30,158 bases of DNA from an uncultured Collinsella sp. (GCA_902478995.1 CABSNF010000014.1:1-30158), one strand, 5' to 3'; counted from the stretch's first letter, positions 1 through 7,965 are shown. Numbers and translations are program-made. Notes: generated by a model not told the origin, from the sequence alone.

Positions 1-1190
1 TCGATGGTCTCGCCGCTGGCCTCGACGGCAGCGCGATCGTCATCGTCCAGGATGATCGGCACGATCGGCAGGTCGTACTTGCGGGCAAACTCAAAGTCGC
101 GCTGGTCACCGCAGGGAACGGCCATGACGGCACCGGTGCCGTAGTCGGCAACGACATAATCGGCAACCCACACGGGGACCTTCTCGCCGTTGACGGGATT
201 CACCACGTAGCGGCCGGTAAAGGCACCGTGCTTCTCGAGGGTGCCCTGGGCACGCTCGACGGCAGAGATATGCTTGGAGTCCTCGACGATCTTGGTCACG
301 GCCTCCTCGTACTCCGTGCCCTCGACGAGCTCGTGCAGACGAGCGTACTCGGGAGCCAGGACAAAGAAGGACACACCAAAGAGGGTGTCGGCACGCGTGG
401 TGAAGACGGTAATCTTACCCTCGTCGCCCTCGATGGGCTCGCCATCCTGGTCGCACAGGGTAAAGTCGACCTCGGCGCCCTCGGAGCGGCCAATCCAGTT
501 GGCCTGCATCTGCTTGACGCGCTCGGGCCAGCCGGGGAGCTTCTCCAGGTCGTCGAGCAGCTCCTGGGAGTACTCGGTGATCTTGAAGTACCACTGCTCA
601 AGGTCGCGCTTCTCGGGCTCGGTGCCGCAGCGCCAGCACTTGCCCTCGGTGACCTGCTCGTTGGCCAGAACGGTCTTGCAGTTAGGGCACCAGTTGACCG
701 GGTTCTTCTTGCGGTAGACCAGGCCCTTTTCCCACAGCTTCTCAAAGATCCACTGACCCCAGCGGTAGTAGTCGGGGCTGCAGGTCTTGACCATGCGATC
801 CAGATCGTAGGAGAAGCCCATGCGCTTCATCGTGGCGAGCGCCTGGTCCATGTTCTTATACGTCCAGGCGGCAGCCTGCGTGTTGTGCTTGATGGCGGCG
901 TTCTCGGCGGGCAGGCCAAAGGCATCGAAGCCGATGGGGTGCAGTACGTCAAAGCCGCGCATGCGGGCCTGACGGGCCATGGCATCGCCGATGGTATAGT
1001 TGCGCGCGTGGCCCATGTGCAGGTCGCCCGACGGATACGGGAACATCTCGAGCACATACTTCTTGGGCTTGCTGTCGTCGGTGTCGACGGCAAAGAGGTT
1101 GGAGTCCTCCCAGGCCTTCATCCACTTGGACTCAATGGCCTGCGCGTCGTAAGCAGGGATCTCGTCCTTATGATCTGTGCAATCGCACAT
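1..1190 (-). CDS. leuS: Leucyl-tRNA synthetase, N-terminal part (runs off window)
   Basis: This encodes the first ~396 residues of leucyl-tRNA synthetase, the cytosolic class I enzyme that charges tRNA-Leu. I translated the minus strand from the ATG at 1190, which has an AGGAG ribosome site a few bases upstream. The class I HIGH motif appears as HMGHARN after the family's MFPYPSG segment. The rest of the N-terminal domain follows: GFDAFGLPAEN, the YRWGQWIF region, and a zinc-type cysteine cluster (WCPNCKTVLAN ... CWRCG). The start of the editing domain contains TTRADTLFG, the threonine-rich editing motif. The 3' part, with the KMSKS loop and anticodon-binding domain, lies beyond position 1. 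The upstream gap to guaB carries two long hairpins but no T-box that I can see. Identification is very secure. Confidence 0.97.
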   Translation of the reverse strand, partial: MCDCTDHKDEIPAYDAQAIESKWMKAWEDSNLFAVDTDDSKPKKYVLEMFPYPSGDLHMGHARNYTIGDAMARQARMRGFDVLHPIGFDAFGLPAENAAIKHNTQAAAWTYKNMDQALATMKRMGFSYDLDRMVKTCSPDYYRWGQWIFEKLWEKGLVYRKKNPVNWCPNCKTVLANEQVTEGKCWRCGTEPEKRDLEQWYFKITEYSQELLDDLEKLPGWPERVKQMQANWIGRSEGAEVDFTLCDQDGEPIEGDEGKITVFTTRADTLFGVSFFVLAPEYARLHELVEGTEYEEAVTKIVEDSKHISAVERAQGTLEKHGAFTGRYVVNPVNGEKVPVWVADYVVADYGTGAVMAVPCGDQRDFEFARKYDLPIVPIILDDDDRAAVEASGETI

Positions 1191-1213
1191 ATCAGCTCCT
1201 TTAATCTTAGCTG

Positions 1214-1332
1214 GGGTCGGGCGGCTTGGCTTTATTCGCTACTGCGGACAGTCCTGCGCAAGACGAAGAGCACATTAAGTGCTCTTCTATGCGTGCGGAA
1301 CTTGTAGCGAACAAAGCCAAGCCGCCCGACCC
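1214..1332. repeat. Very long near-perfect hairpin upstream of leuS
   Basis: The 29-base arms 1214-1242 and 1304-1332 are inverted copies with a single mismatch. That mismatch would be a G-U pair in RNA read from the minus strand. Inside, GAAGAGCAC (1265-1273) pairs perfectly with 1279-1287 around a five-base loop; the part between pairs only partly. The whole folds as one ~119-nt rod. It sits 24 bases before the leuS start, on the upstream side, so it would lie in the leuS leader if transcription starts farther upstream. It has no T-tract and is not a classical terminator. It may be a MITE-like repeat or a structured leader; function is unknown. Confidence 0.75.
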
Positions 1333-1367
1333 TAAGGTTAACTTGACTGATGATAGCAAATACAACA

Positions 1368-1400
1368 AGCGAGATGCCTGCGACTTGCGGGCATCTCGCT
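1368..1400 (-). terminator. Probable terminator after guaB
   Basis: An 11-bp perfect stem, AGCGAGATGCC (1368-1378) with 1390-1400, encloses an 11-base loop. On the minus strand it is followed by a T-rich stretch (TGTTGTATTTG), which suits termination of guaB transcription. On the plus strand the trailing TTTAT is weak. Confidence 0.55.
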
Positions 1401-1459
1401 TTATCTAAATAACGTGGTTGTGAATCAACCGCTAATTGTTACCCGCCCAAATATGGTCG

Positions 1460-1558
1460 GGTTTTCCAAGTGCCGCAGATTGCCGTGAAAGAGGAGCGAC
1501 GCGTACTTTGGTACGCGAGCGACGGTTTGAACGGCAAGGTGCGGTGCTTGGGAAAGCC
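1460..1558. repeat. Long imperfect hairpin right after the guaB stop
   Basis: A ~99-nt dyad: 1460-1477 pairs with 1540-1558 (one bulge), with further pairing inward to a perfect CGCGTAC/GTACGCG tip (1500-1506 with 1511-1517) around a TTTG loop. Several arm differences are compatible with G-U pairing in a plus-strand RNA. It begins two bases past the guaB stop codon. It has no T-tract. Architecture is similar to the 1214-1332 element, though the sequence is not shared. Confidence 0.65.
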
Positions 1559-1560
1559 GC

Positions 1561-3072
1561 TTATCGATAGGAAACGCTCTGCTGAGAATCCTTCACGACA
1601 ACGTCGTGGGCGCCGCCTTCGACGATGGAGGTGGAGCTGACCAGCGTTAGGCGTGCCTTTTCCTGGAGCTCGGGGATCGAGAGGGCACCGCAGTTGCACA
1701 TCGTGGACTTGACCTTGTAGAGCGTGCCGCCCACGCCGTCCTTGAGGGAGCCGGCATAGGGAACGTAGGAGTCGACGCCCTCGACGAAGCTGAGCTTCGC
1801 GGCGCCGCCCAGGTCGTAGCGCTGCCAGTTGCGGGCACGCGCAGAACCCTCGCCCCAGTACTCCTTCATGTACTGACCGTTCACATTGACGCGCTCGGTC
1901 GGGCTCTCGTCAAAGCGGGCGAAGTAGCGGCCAAGCATCATAAAGTCGGCGCCCATGGCAAGGGCGAGCGTCATGTGGTAGTCGTAGACGATGCCGCCGT
2001 CGGAGCACACGGGCACGTAAACGCCGGTCTCCTCGTAGTACTCGTCGCGAGCGCGGCAGACGTCGATCAGCGCGGTGGCCTGGCCACGACCGATACCCTT
2101 GGTCTCGCGGGTGATGCAGATGGAGCCGCCGCCGATACCGACCTTGATGAAGTCGGCACCGCAGTCGGCCAAAAAGCGGAAGCCCTCGGCGTCGACGACG
2201 TTACCGGCACCGACCTTGACGTCCTCGCCGTAGTTGGCGCGGATCCACTCGATGGTGCGCTTCTGCCACTCGCTGAAGCCCTCGGAGGAGTCGATGCACA
2301 GGACATCGGCGCCGGCCTCGATGAGCAGCGGCACGCGCTCAGCATAGTCGCGGGTGTTGATACCGGCGCCGACCATGTAGCGCTTGTCGCCGTCGAGCAG
2401 CTCGTTGGGGTTGGTCTTGTGGCTGTCGTAGTCCTTGCGGAAGACGATGCCCATGAGGTGATCGTTGTCGTCGACGATGGGCAGGGCGTTGAGCTTGTTG
2501 TCCCAGATGACGTCGTTGGCAACCTTGAGGCTGATGTTCTTGTCGCCCACGATGAGCTGCTCACGCGGGGTCATGAACTCGGAGACCTTCGTCTGGTGGT
2601 CATCGCGGCTGGGACGATAGTCACGGCTGGTGACGATGCCCAGGAGCTTACCCTTGGGAGTACCGTCATCGGTAACCGGCATGGTGGAATGACCGGTCTT
2701 CTCCTTGAGCTCGATGACCTGCTCCATGGTCATGTCGGGGGTCAGCGTGGAATCGGACTGAACGAAGCCAGCCTTGTGATCCTTGACGGCCTTGACCATA
2801 GCGGCCTCGGACTCGGCGCTCTGGGAACCGTAAATGAAGGACAGGCCACCCTCGGTAGCGAGCGCGACACCCATGTCGACGCCCGAGACGGACTGCATGA
2901 TGGCGGAAACCATGGGGATGTTCAGGGTGATTGCCGGCTTCTCACCGCGCTTAAAGCGGGTTAGCGGCGTCTTAAGAGAGACGTTGTTGGGGATGCACTG
3001 CGAGGACGAGTAACCAGGGACCAGCAGATACTCCGAAAACGTGTGGGACTCACCGGGAAAGAACGTAGCCAT
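1561..3072 (-). CDS. guaB: IMP dehydrogenase
   Basis: IMP dehydrogenase oxidises IMP to XMP with NAD+, the committed step to GMP, in the cytosol. The 503-residue product has the TIM barrel split by a CBS-domain pair at about residues 105-220. The catalytic loop GIGGGSICITRE places the nucleophile at Cys319, and the flap has Arg418-Tyr419, the base-activating pair. The C-terminal half carries SDGGIVYDYHMTLALAMGAD and EGVDSYVPYAG. From memory, both the length and these residue numbers equal those of the Tritrichomonas foetus enzyme, and the GGGS/CITRE loop is that subtype rather than the common bacterial GPGSICTTR. The start at 3072 has a GGAGAAAC ribosome site. It stands alone, with a hairpin and probable terminator downstream. 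Confidence 0.97.
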   Translation of the reverse strand: MATFFPGESHTFSEYLLVPGYSSSQCIPNNVSLKTPLTRFKRGEKPAITLNIPMVSAIMQSVSGVDMGVALATEGGLSFIYGSQSAESEAAMVKAVKDHKAGFVQSDSTLTPDMTMEQVIELKEKTGHSTMPVTDDGTPKGKLLGIVTSRDYRPSRDDHQTKVSEFMTPREQLIVGDKNISLKVANDVIWDNKLNALPIVDDNDHLMGIVFRKDYDSHKTNPNELLDGDKRYMVGAGINTRDYAERVPLLIEAGADVLCIDSSEGFSEWQKRTIEWIRANYGEDVKVGAGNVVDAEGFRFLADCGADFIKVGIGGGSICITRETKGIGRGQATALIDVCRARDEYYEETGVYVPVCSDGGIVYDYHMTLALAMGADFMMLGRYFARFDESPTERVNVNGQYMKEYWGEGSARARNWQRYDLGGAAKLSFVEGVDSYVPYAGSLKDGVGGTLYKVKSTMCNCGALSIPELQEKARLTLVSSTSIVEGGAHDVVVKDSQQSVSYR

Positions 3073-3123
3073 GTTTCTCCTTTTTCCATGCGACCGGTCG
3101 GCTGCAGGCCTCGTAGGACCCAG

Positions 3124-3142
3124 CCCAACCTTGGGCGCCCAA
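3124..3142. promoter_or_regulatory. Nested CCCAA/TTGGG palindromes between guaB and the ModE-like gene
   Basis: Three alternating half-sites, CCCAA (3124), TTGGG (3131) and CCCAA (3138), form two overlapping inverted repeats, one of them the perfect 12-mer TTGGGCGCCCAA at 3131-3142. They lie in the divergent promoter region of guaB and the ModE-like gene. They could be an operator for one or both; no regulator is identified. Confidence 0.35.
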
Positions 3143-3265
3143 TACTGGGGAAGTATCTTAACGCACTTTGACTGCTACAATGCATGATTTAAGAAGAGCA
3201 CACGAGGGTTTGACGCTGGCATTGCGTTTGCCCAGCAAACACTTTAGCGGGGAGACGTGGAGCAG

Positions 3266-3610
3266 ATGGAGTACAAGACGACGGCAAAGCTGGTCATTCA
3301 AGCGTGCGACAAGGATCTGCCGGGCGTCTTCGGCCACGGCTGCGTCTTGCTGCTGCAAGGTATCGCCCGCGAGCACTCGCTCAACCGTGCCGCCAAGAGC
3401 ATGGGCATGGCGTATTCCAAGGCCTGGCGCATTGTGAACGAAGCCGAAGGCCAGCTGGACTGCAAGCTCATCGAGCGCGACGGCGCCCGCGGATCCACGC
3501 TCACCCCCGCCGGCGAGCGAGCCATCGAAGTCTACGAGACGTTGCAGAGCGAGATCAACAACGTCATCGCCACCAAAGCCAACGACCTCATCGCCAGCAT
3601 CAAAAAGTAG
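3266..3610 (+). CDS. ModE-like winged-helix DNA-binding protein
   Basis: A small (~114 aa) protein made almost only of a LysR/ModE-type winged helix-turn-helix. It reads GHGCVLLLQGIAREHSLNRAAK then MAYSKAWRIVNEAE, the recognition helix pattern of the ModE N-terminal domain. A wing segment (LIERDGARGSTLTPAGE) and a C-terminal helix (YETLQSEINN) follow. It lacks the molybdate-binding TOBE/MOP domains of full ModE, so it may dimerise and bind DNA without that ligand domain. Such short homologues are often linked to molybdenum cofactor genes, but none are near. The start could be GTG 3257 or ATG 3266; I prefer ATG because GGGGAG lies about 11 bases before it. It is the only clear plus-strand gene of the first 18 kb and is divergent from guaB. 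Its target is unknown. Confidence 0.8.
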   Translation: MEYKTTAKLVIQACDKDLPGVFGHGCVLLLQGIAREHSLNRAAKSMGMAYSKAWRIVNEAEGQLDCKLIERDGARGSTLTPAGERAIEVYETLQSEINNVIATKANDLIASIKK

Positions 3611-3651
3611 CTAATTTGGGACGGGGCTTTTTTAGCTGCACAACCCCTTCT

Positions 3652-3726
3652 CATAAGTTGCGGTGAAATAGGGACTGTTTATGCCGATAAAGCCGTAAAT
3701 CAATCCCTATTTCACCGCAACTTATG
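3652..3726. repeat. 75-bp inverted repeat between convergent genes
   Basis: Perfect 23-base arms (3652-3674 and 3704-3726), beginning CATAAGTTGCGGTGAAATAG, flank a ~29-base centre. The element lies between the convergent ModE-like and PLP-fold genes. There is no T-run, and it lies 42 bases after the ModE-like stop. Its compactness and perfect arms look like a small non-coding repeat (MITE/REP-like) that could serve as a two-way transcription barrier. Copy number elsewhere cannot be seen here. Confidence 0.8.
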
Positions 3727-3744
3727 GAGTTGAGGATGATTTAG

Positions 3745-4755
3745 CTAGTTGCGAAGGGCGTTGTCTAGGGTTGACGCTACAACCAGTGGGTTGTCGGTAC
3801 CGGCGAAGAGGCGGATGGTGCTCCCCTGCTTGCCGCGTGGGGCCGAAAGACGCGTCGTTGCGCCGCCGGCAGGCGATGTGCGAAACTCCCCCGGCAAAGC
3901 GTCGAACAGCTCTCCTGCGCTAAGCTTGATAAGGTCAAACTCAACTGCCGGGCCAAAACCATGCTCGAGGATTCCCGTTGCAACCGCATGGTCGGGATGC
4001 GAGTTCAGCCCGGGATAGCACACGTTGCGCACCATCTCGTTGGCGGCCAGATACTCGGCCAGCGCACGGGCGCGGTCGAAATGCGCCTGCATGCGGGCGT
4101 TAAGCGAGGAAAGCCCGTGCTCCAGCACGTCGGCCTCCTCGGCAGAAAGGTCGAGTGCCAAAGAACCGCAGCTTGCAAACAACACGTGCGCGCACTCAGC
4201 CGCGGCATCCACACGATGGTGCTTGAGCTGAGAGCGCGCCACCGAAGCGGCAACGAGCTTGCGCGGAGCCCTACCTGCGCACACGCGGTCGAGCGCCTCG
4301 AGCGACAGCACAGCACCCAGCCGCAGCGGATCGCAGCCAAAAGCCGACGCCACGGTGTTGTCCACAACAAGCAGCGCGCGGGCTTCACGAGCCGCGCGAC
4401 CCAGAGCGCGAAGGTCGGGCACGCGCAGACCAAATCCGCCGATAGAGTTCACAAACCACCACAGGTGCGGCCCCTCGGCATCAAACGAAGCATCAAAATC
4501 CTCGGACGCGGCAGTAAACGCCGCAACCGACGGCAGGTCCACAAGCACAACATCACAGCCTTCAAAGCCGTGCGCAAACGCATCGGCAAAGTCATCCGCA
4601 AAGGCCACCAGACGGTCACCGGGACGCACAATACCCAGCAGCGACAGAGCCGCCGGCACATGCGGGGCCGCAACAAGACGCGCCTCGCGCGCACTGGACC
4701 TCAAAGCCCAGGCCTCTTCTAGCTGCTGTACATCCACGCGGCACCGTCCCTTCAT
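3745..4755 (-). CDS. Degenerate Cys/Met-metabolism PLP-fold protein
   Basis: This 336-residue protein belongs to the cystathionine gamma-synthase/lyase fold family (Cys_Met_Meta_PP). Recognisable parts are the PLP-site segment ALLVVDNTVASAF (about 127-139 from ATG 4755), the following PLRLGA, and a C-terminal domain ending STLDNALRN after GSTIRLFAGTDN. Two things are odd. The family's lysine motif (SATKYLGGH-like), which forms the Schiff base just after the VVDNT segment, is replaced by LEALDRVCAGRAP, so the catalytic lysine appears absent. The N-terminus is also ~50-60 residues shorter than usual. It may be a non-catalytic or repurposed paralogue. The ATG at 4755 sits immediately after the upstream terminator with no ribosome site; a GTG at 4737 preceded by AAGGGA is an alternative start. 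Confidence 0.7.
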   Translation of the reverse strand: MKGRCRVDVQQLEEAWALRSSAREARLVAAPHVPAALSLLGIVRPGDRLVAFADDFADAFAHGFEGCDVVLVDLPSVAAFTAASEDFDASFDAEGPHLWWFVNSIGGFGLRVPDLRALGRAAREARALLVVDNTVASAFGCDPLRLGAVLSLEALDRVCAGRAPRKLVAASVARSQLKHHRVDAAAECAHVLFASCGSLALDLSAEEADVLEHGLSSLNARMQAHFDRARALAEYLAANEMVRNVCYPGLNSHPDHAVATGILEHGFGPAVEFDLIKLSAGELFDALPGEFRTSPAGGATTRLSAPRGKQGSTIRLFAGTDNPLVVASTLDNALRN

Positions 4756-4759
4756 AAGC

Positions 4760-4795
4760 AAAAACCCACGATGCGGGTGTTCCCCGCATCGTGGG
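4760..4795 (-). terminator. Rho-independent terminator of the sucrose unit
   Basis: A perfect 13-bp GC-rich stem (4765-4777 with 4783-4795) has a 5-base loop and is followed on the minus strand by five T residues (4764-4760). It lies 38 bases after the GH32 stop codon and directly before the start of the PLP-fold gene, separating the two. Confidence 0.9.
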
Positions 4796-4833
4796 CAACG
4801 GCTGCAGTATAGCGCCGATATGCGACGAATCGC

Positions 4834-6375
4834 CTAGATGCTGAGCGCATGATAGTTCACGCTCGCACCCGGAGCGTCAACGGACACGCCATAGGTCTCG
4901 GGATAGATGCGCGTCGAAAACACGAGCGCGCCATCGTTCACAAACACCTCGACCGACGAGACATCGCCGACAATGCGCACGTTACGAACCTCGTCGACGG
5001 GCTCCCAGCGCACGGTGCGACCACAACCGGCAGAAGCGCGATCCTCATCGGCAAATCGCATCTCAAAGCGCGCGGGTAGCTCGCCGTTGGCGGGCACAAA
5101 CGCCAGCTTCAGCTCGCCATCAACGGTCGCGGTAAATGCGCCGTCGACACCGTCGACAACAACGTCAAAGCAGGTATCGCCGGCAACCTCCAACGAGCCC
5201 TCCCCCACACGCACCGAGGCATAATGGCGCTCGATCTCGCGCGCCGGCTGCTGCAGCACCACGTCGCCGTCACCGGCCGTAAGCTCACGCGGCACCGTCA
5301 TGCAATGCTGCCAGCCGCACACCACGGTGGGTGCGTTGCCATAGGTCGGCTCATCGGGCATGCCCATCCAGCCGATCAGAATGTGGCGACCGTCCTCGGC
5401 CGTGAACTCCTGCGGAGCATAGAAGTCAAAGCCGGCGTCCCACAAGCGAAACTCGCCCAGCTCATAAGCACCGTCACCACCGGTAATGTCGCCCGTTACA
5501 GGCATGTAGCCAGCAGCGTATACGTTGCCGCGGTCCCAACGACCGCCCTCGAGCCCCTGAGGAGAGAAGGACAGCCACTTCGCCGGCACACCGTCATCGG
5601 CCTTAAGCTCAAGGTATCCCGGGCACTCCCACATAAAGCCGAAACGCTCGGGCGTAGACACACGGCTCTCGAGCTGCCAGCTCAGCATGTCGGCCGAGCC
5701 ATACACCAGGATCTCGCCCACATCGCGCCCGGCACCCTCACCGTGCATCGCACAAAAACGGCTCTCAACATGCGGCCCATCCACGCGACGACGCGCGCCC
5801 AGCACCATGTGATAACGCCCGTCCGCGTCACGCCACACCTTGGGATCGCGCACGTGGCAGGTCAAATCCTCGGGATAATCCTCGGACGCCAGCACCACGC
5901 GCTTTTGGTTGAACTCCCGACCGGCAAGGCCATCAACGCTCTCGACATAAACAGTATCGGCGCGGCGGCCGGTATTGACGTAGTCGTACGTGCCGTCTGC
6001 ATCGGAAAGCTTAACGTTACCCGTGTACAGTACGCGAATGCGGCCGTCCTCGGCAAGCGCGGAGCCCGAATACACACCATGGCAATCGAACGGCTCGTCG
6101 GGCAGCAGCGGGGCGCCAACGTAGTCCCACGTCATAAGATCGCGACTCGTCGCATGGCCCCAGACCTTAACGCCACCCTCGACATCAAAGGGCGCATATT
6201 GAAAATAAGCATGGAACACGCCACCCGCCTGGCAAAGACCGTTGGGGTCGTTGAGCCAACCCGCCGGCGGCATAATATGGAAGCGCTGACCATACGTGCC
6301 ATGGCCGCACTCAGAGGCGGCAGCGTCAACAGCGGCAACCAACTTTGCAAGGTCGCGACCAAGTGCATTAGACAT
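4834..6375 (-). CDS. scrB: GH32 sucrose-6-phosphate hydrolase
   Basis: A 513-residue GH32 beta-fructosidase that splits the sucrose-6-phosphate delivered by the neighbouring PTS into glucose-6-phosphate and fructose. The five-bladed propeller carries the three acidic residues. The WLNDPNG box is at 40-46 with nucleophile Asp43. The RDP box is at 176-178 with Asp177, the transition-state stabiliser. The WEC box is at 249-251 with acid/base Glu250. The C-terminal beta-sandwich (about 385-513) contains VEVFVNDG, typical of the family. An insertion around 197-220 between RDP and EC is longer than I expect. There is no signal peptide, so it is cytosolic. The start is ATG 6375 with AGGAC upstream. 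It follows scrA by 107 bases and ends before a strong terminator. The genes scrB and sacA are the same function under different names. Confidence 0.93.
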   Translation of the reverse strand: MSNALGRDLAKLVAAVDAAASECGHGTYGQRFHIMPPAGWLNDPNGLCQAGGVFHAYFQYAPFDVEGGVKVWGHATSRDLMTWDYVGAPLLPDEPFDCHGVYSGSALAEDGRIRVLYTGNVKLSDADGTYDYVNTGRRADTVYVESVDGLAGREFNQKRVVLASEDYPEDLTCHVRDPKVWRDADGRYHMVLGARRRVDGPHVESRFCAMHGEGAGRDVGEILVYGSADMLSWQLESRVSTPERFGFMWECPGYLELKADDGVPAKWLSFSPQGLEGGRWDRGNVYAAGYMPVTGDITGGDGAYELGEFRLWDAGFDFYAPQEFTAEDGRHILIGWMGMPDEPTYGNAPTVVCGWQHCMTVPRELTAGDGDVVLQQPAREIERHYASVRVGEGSLEVAGDTCFDVVVDGVDGAFTATVDGELKLAFVPANGELPARFEMRFADEDRASAGCGRTVRWEPVDEVRNVRIVGDVSSVEVFVNDGALVFSTRIYPETYGVSVDAPGASVNYHALSI

Positions 6376-6437
6376 ATCAAAGTCCTAACGAATCGAAAGT
6401 AACAAGGCGCCAGAGATCAGCGCCAAATACGGGAAAC

Positions 6438-6462
6438 GCCCGCGAGCATACAACCCGCGGGC
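6438..6462 (-). other. Intercistronic hairpin between scrA and scrB
   Basis: A 7-bp GC-only stem, GCCCGCG (6438-6444) with 6456-6462, lies in the 107-base gap. There is no T-tract, so it may act as an mRNA stability or partial attenuation element that sets the transporter to hydrolase ratio. This is inference only. Confidence 0.4.
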
Positions 6463-6482
6463 ATCCCCTCAATCAAAAGCTC

Positions 6483-7883
6483 TTAGGCCAGCTCGGAAGC
6501 CTTGGGCTCGTCCTTGTACAGGACAAACGAGACACCAAAGGAAACCAGCGCGGCGACCGCAAACATGATCGCGTACTGCACGGGCTGGGCCAGGCACAGC
6601 AGGATACCGAAGATGCCGGTAACGCCCGTGCCGGAAGCGGCAAGCGAGGTAAGCGCGCAGACCAGGGCGCCGCAGCCACCGCCGATGCAGCCGGCGATGA
6701 AGGGCTTAAAGAAGCGCAAGTTCACACCAAAGATGGCAGGCTCGGTAATGCCCATGAAGGCGGACAGGGCCGAAGGAAGCGCCAGGCCCTTGATCTTGGC
6801 ATCGCGGGTCTTAAAGGCAACGGCGAGCGCGGCGCCACCCTGGGCGATGTTGGCAGCGATAGCGATGGGCAGCCAGTAGGTCACGCCGTACTGGGCGAGC
6901 TGGCCCAGATCGATAGCGGTGTACATCTGGTGGATACCGGTAACGACCGTGGGAGCATAGAACAGGCCGACGATAAAGGAACCGATTCCGAAGGGCAGGG
7001 TCAGCAGAGCCTGGATCAGACCGAGGATGGCGTTCTCGGCCCAAACAAAGATGGGGCCGACGGCAACGAGCGTCACGAGCACGGTCACGAACACCGAGAC
7101 GAGCGGGGTCACAAAGAGGTCGAACATCTCGGGAACGATCTTGTGCAGACGCTTCTCGAGGAAGGCCAGAATGGCGCAGGCGATAACGATGGGGATCACG
7201 TGGCCCTGATAGCCGACCCACTCAAAGCTGTACACGCCGGGAATGACGGTGACCATGGTCTGCACGCCCTCGGAGGCAACCGTGTAGGCGCTCTGCAGCG
7301 AGGAGTTGATAAACGCACCGCCGACGACGGCGCCCAGATACGGGTTGGCGCCAAAGGCCTTAGCGGCGGAGTAACCGATCAGGATCTGCAGAATGCCAAA
7401 GGACGTTCCCGAGACCAGGTCGGCGATCTTGTAGATAAAGTTATTGGTGTCGAGCGCGATAAAGCCGTTGGAAGCCATAAAGTTGAGGGCGCTCATAATG
7501 CCCAGCAGCAGGCCCGAAGCCACGATGGCGGGGATGATGGGGACAAAGACGTCGCCGAGCACCTTAATGGCACGCATAAAGATGTTCTGCTGCTGCGCCG
7601 CGGCCTCCTTGACCTCGGCCTTGGTGGCAGCCTCGACGCCACTGAGCGCGATGAACTCCTCGTAGACCTTGTTGACGGTGCCGGTGCCAAAAATAATCTG
7701 CAGCTGGCCCTGGGCCTCAAAGACGCCCTTAGCGCCATCGACATTCTCGATGGCCTCCTTGTTAACCTTAGTGTTATCGGCAATCACCAGGCGCAGGCGA
7801 GTGGCGCAGTGCGCGGCCGAAACAACGTTGTCGGCGCCACCGATGTTGTCGAGCACCTCTTGGGCTGATTTGCGGTAGTCCAT
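6483..7883 (-). CDS. scrA: Sucrose-type PTS transporter, EIIBC
   Basis: Membrane permease that imports and phosphorylates a disaccharide using the phosphoenolpyruvate chain. The N-terminal EIIB domain (1-90) has the phospho-cysteine site VSAAHCATRLRLV with Cys26. The EIIC domain (about 105-460) has some ten membrane segments, with family landmarks VFVPIIPAIVASGLLLG, GIHQMYTAI and FMGITEPAIFGVNLRF. There is no EIIA domain, so it must borrow a glucose-type EIIA. The GH32 gene downstream points to sucrose rather than trehalose or beta-glucosides. I use ATG 7883, which has AAAGGGAAG just upstream; a longer frame to 7910 would place that site inside the gene. 466 residues fits the family. Two LacI-type operators precede it. 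Confidence 0.92.
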   Translation of the reverse strand: MDYRKSAQEVLDNIGGADNVVSAAHCATRLRLVIADNTKVNKEAIENVDGAKGVFEAQGQLQIIFGTGTVNKVYEEFIALSGVEAATKAEVKEAAAQQQNIFMRAIKVLGDVFVPIIPAIVASGLLLGIMSALNFMASNGFIALDTNNFIYKIADLVSGTSFGILQILIGYSAAKAFGANPYLGAVVGGAFINSSLQSAYTVASEGVQTMVTVIPGVYSFEWVGYQGHVIPIVIACAILAFLEKRLHKIVPEMFDLFVTPLVSVFVTVLVTLVAVGPIFVWAENAILGLIQALLTLPFGIGSFIVGLFYAPTVVTGIHQMYTAIDLGQLAQYGVTYWLPIAIAANIAQGGAALAVAFKTRDAKIKGLALPSALSAFMGITEPAIFGVNLRFFKPFIAGCIGGGCGALVCALTSLAASGTGVTGIFGILLCLAQPVQYAIMFAVAALVSFGVSFVLYKDEPKASELA

Positions 7884-7939
7884 GACTTCCCTTTCCTCCA
7901 ACGGGCGCATTTACACCCGGCCATCTTTGACACTTACAC

Positions 7940-7953
7940 TGTAATCGATTTCA
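7940..7953. promoter_or_regulatory. LacI-type operator 1 before scrA
   Basis: TGTAATCGATTTCA, minus-strand TGAAATCGATTACA, is a near-palindrome with the central CG that LacI/GalR proteins contact. It is 57 bases upstream of the scrA start and its centre is 26 bp from a second site, which allows cooperative binding on nearly the same DNA face. Confidence 0.75.
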
Positions 7954-7965
7954 GTTTCATATGTC

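Noticed and set aside
228..1307. Long plus-strand open frame of 359 codons over leuS
   Set aside because: It is a shadow of leuS, whose minus-strand translation shows clear synthetase motifs; the plus frame is low-complexity Leu/Gly/Val.
1191..1440. T-box riboswitch upstream of leuS
   Set aside because: No TGGNACC-type T-box sequence or specifier-loop arrangement is present; only the long hairpins.
1975..2964. Plus-strand open frame of 329 codons over guaB
   Set aside because: Shadow frame in GC-rich coding sequence, no family pattern, conflicts with guaB.
5224..6402. Plus-strand open frame of 392 codons over scrB
   Set aside because: Antisense shadow of the GH32 gene; repetitive His/Arg/Ala composition and no motif.
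7884..7910. N-terminal extension of the sucrose PTS protein
   Set aside because: It would place the AAAGGGAAG ribosome site within the gene; the family starts with the EIIB domain just after ATG 7883.
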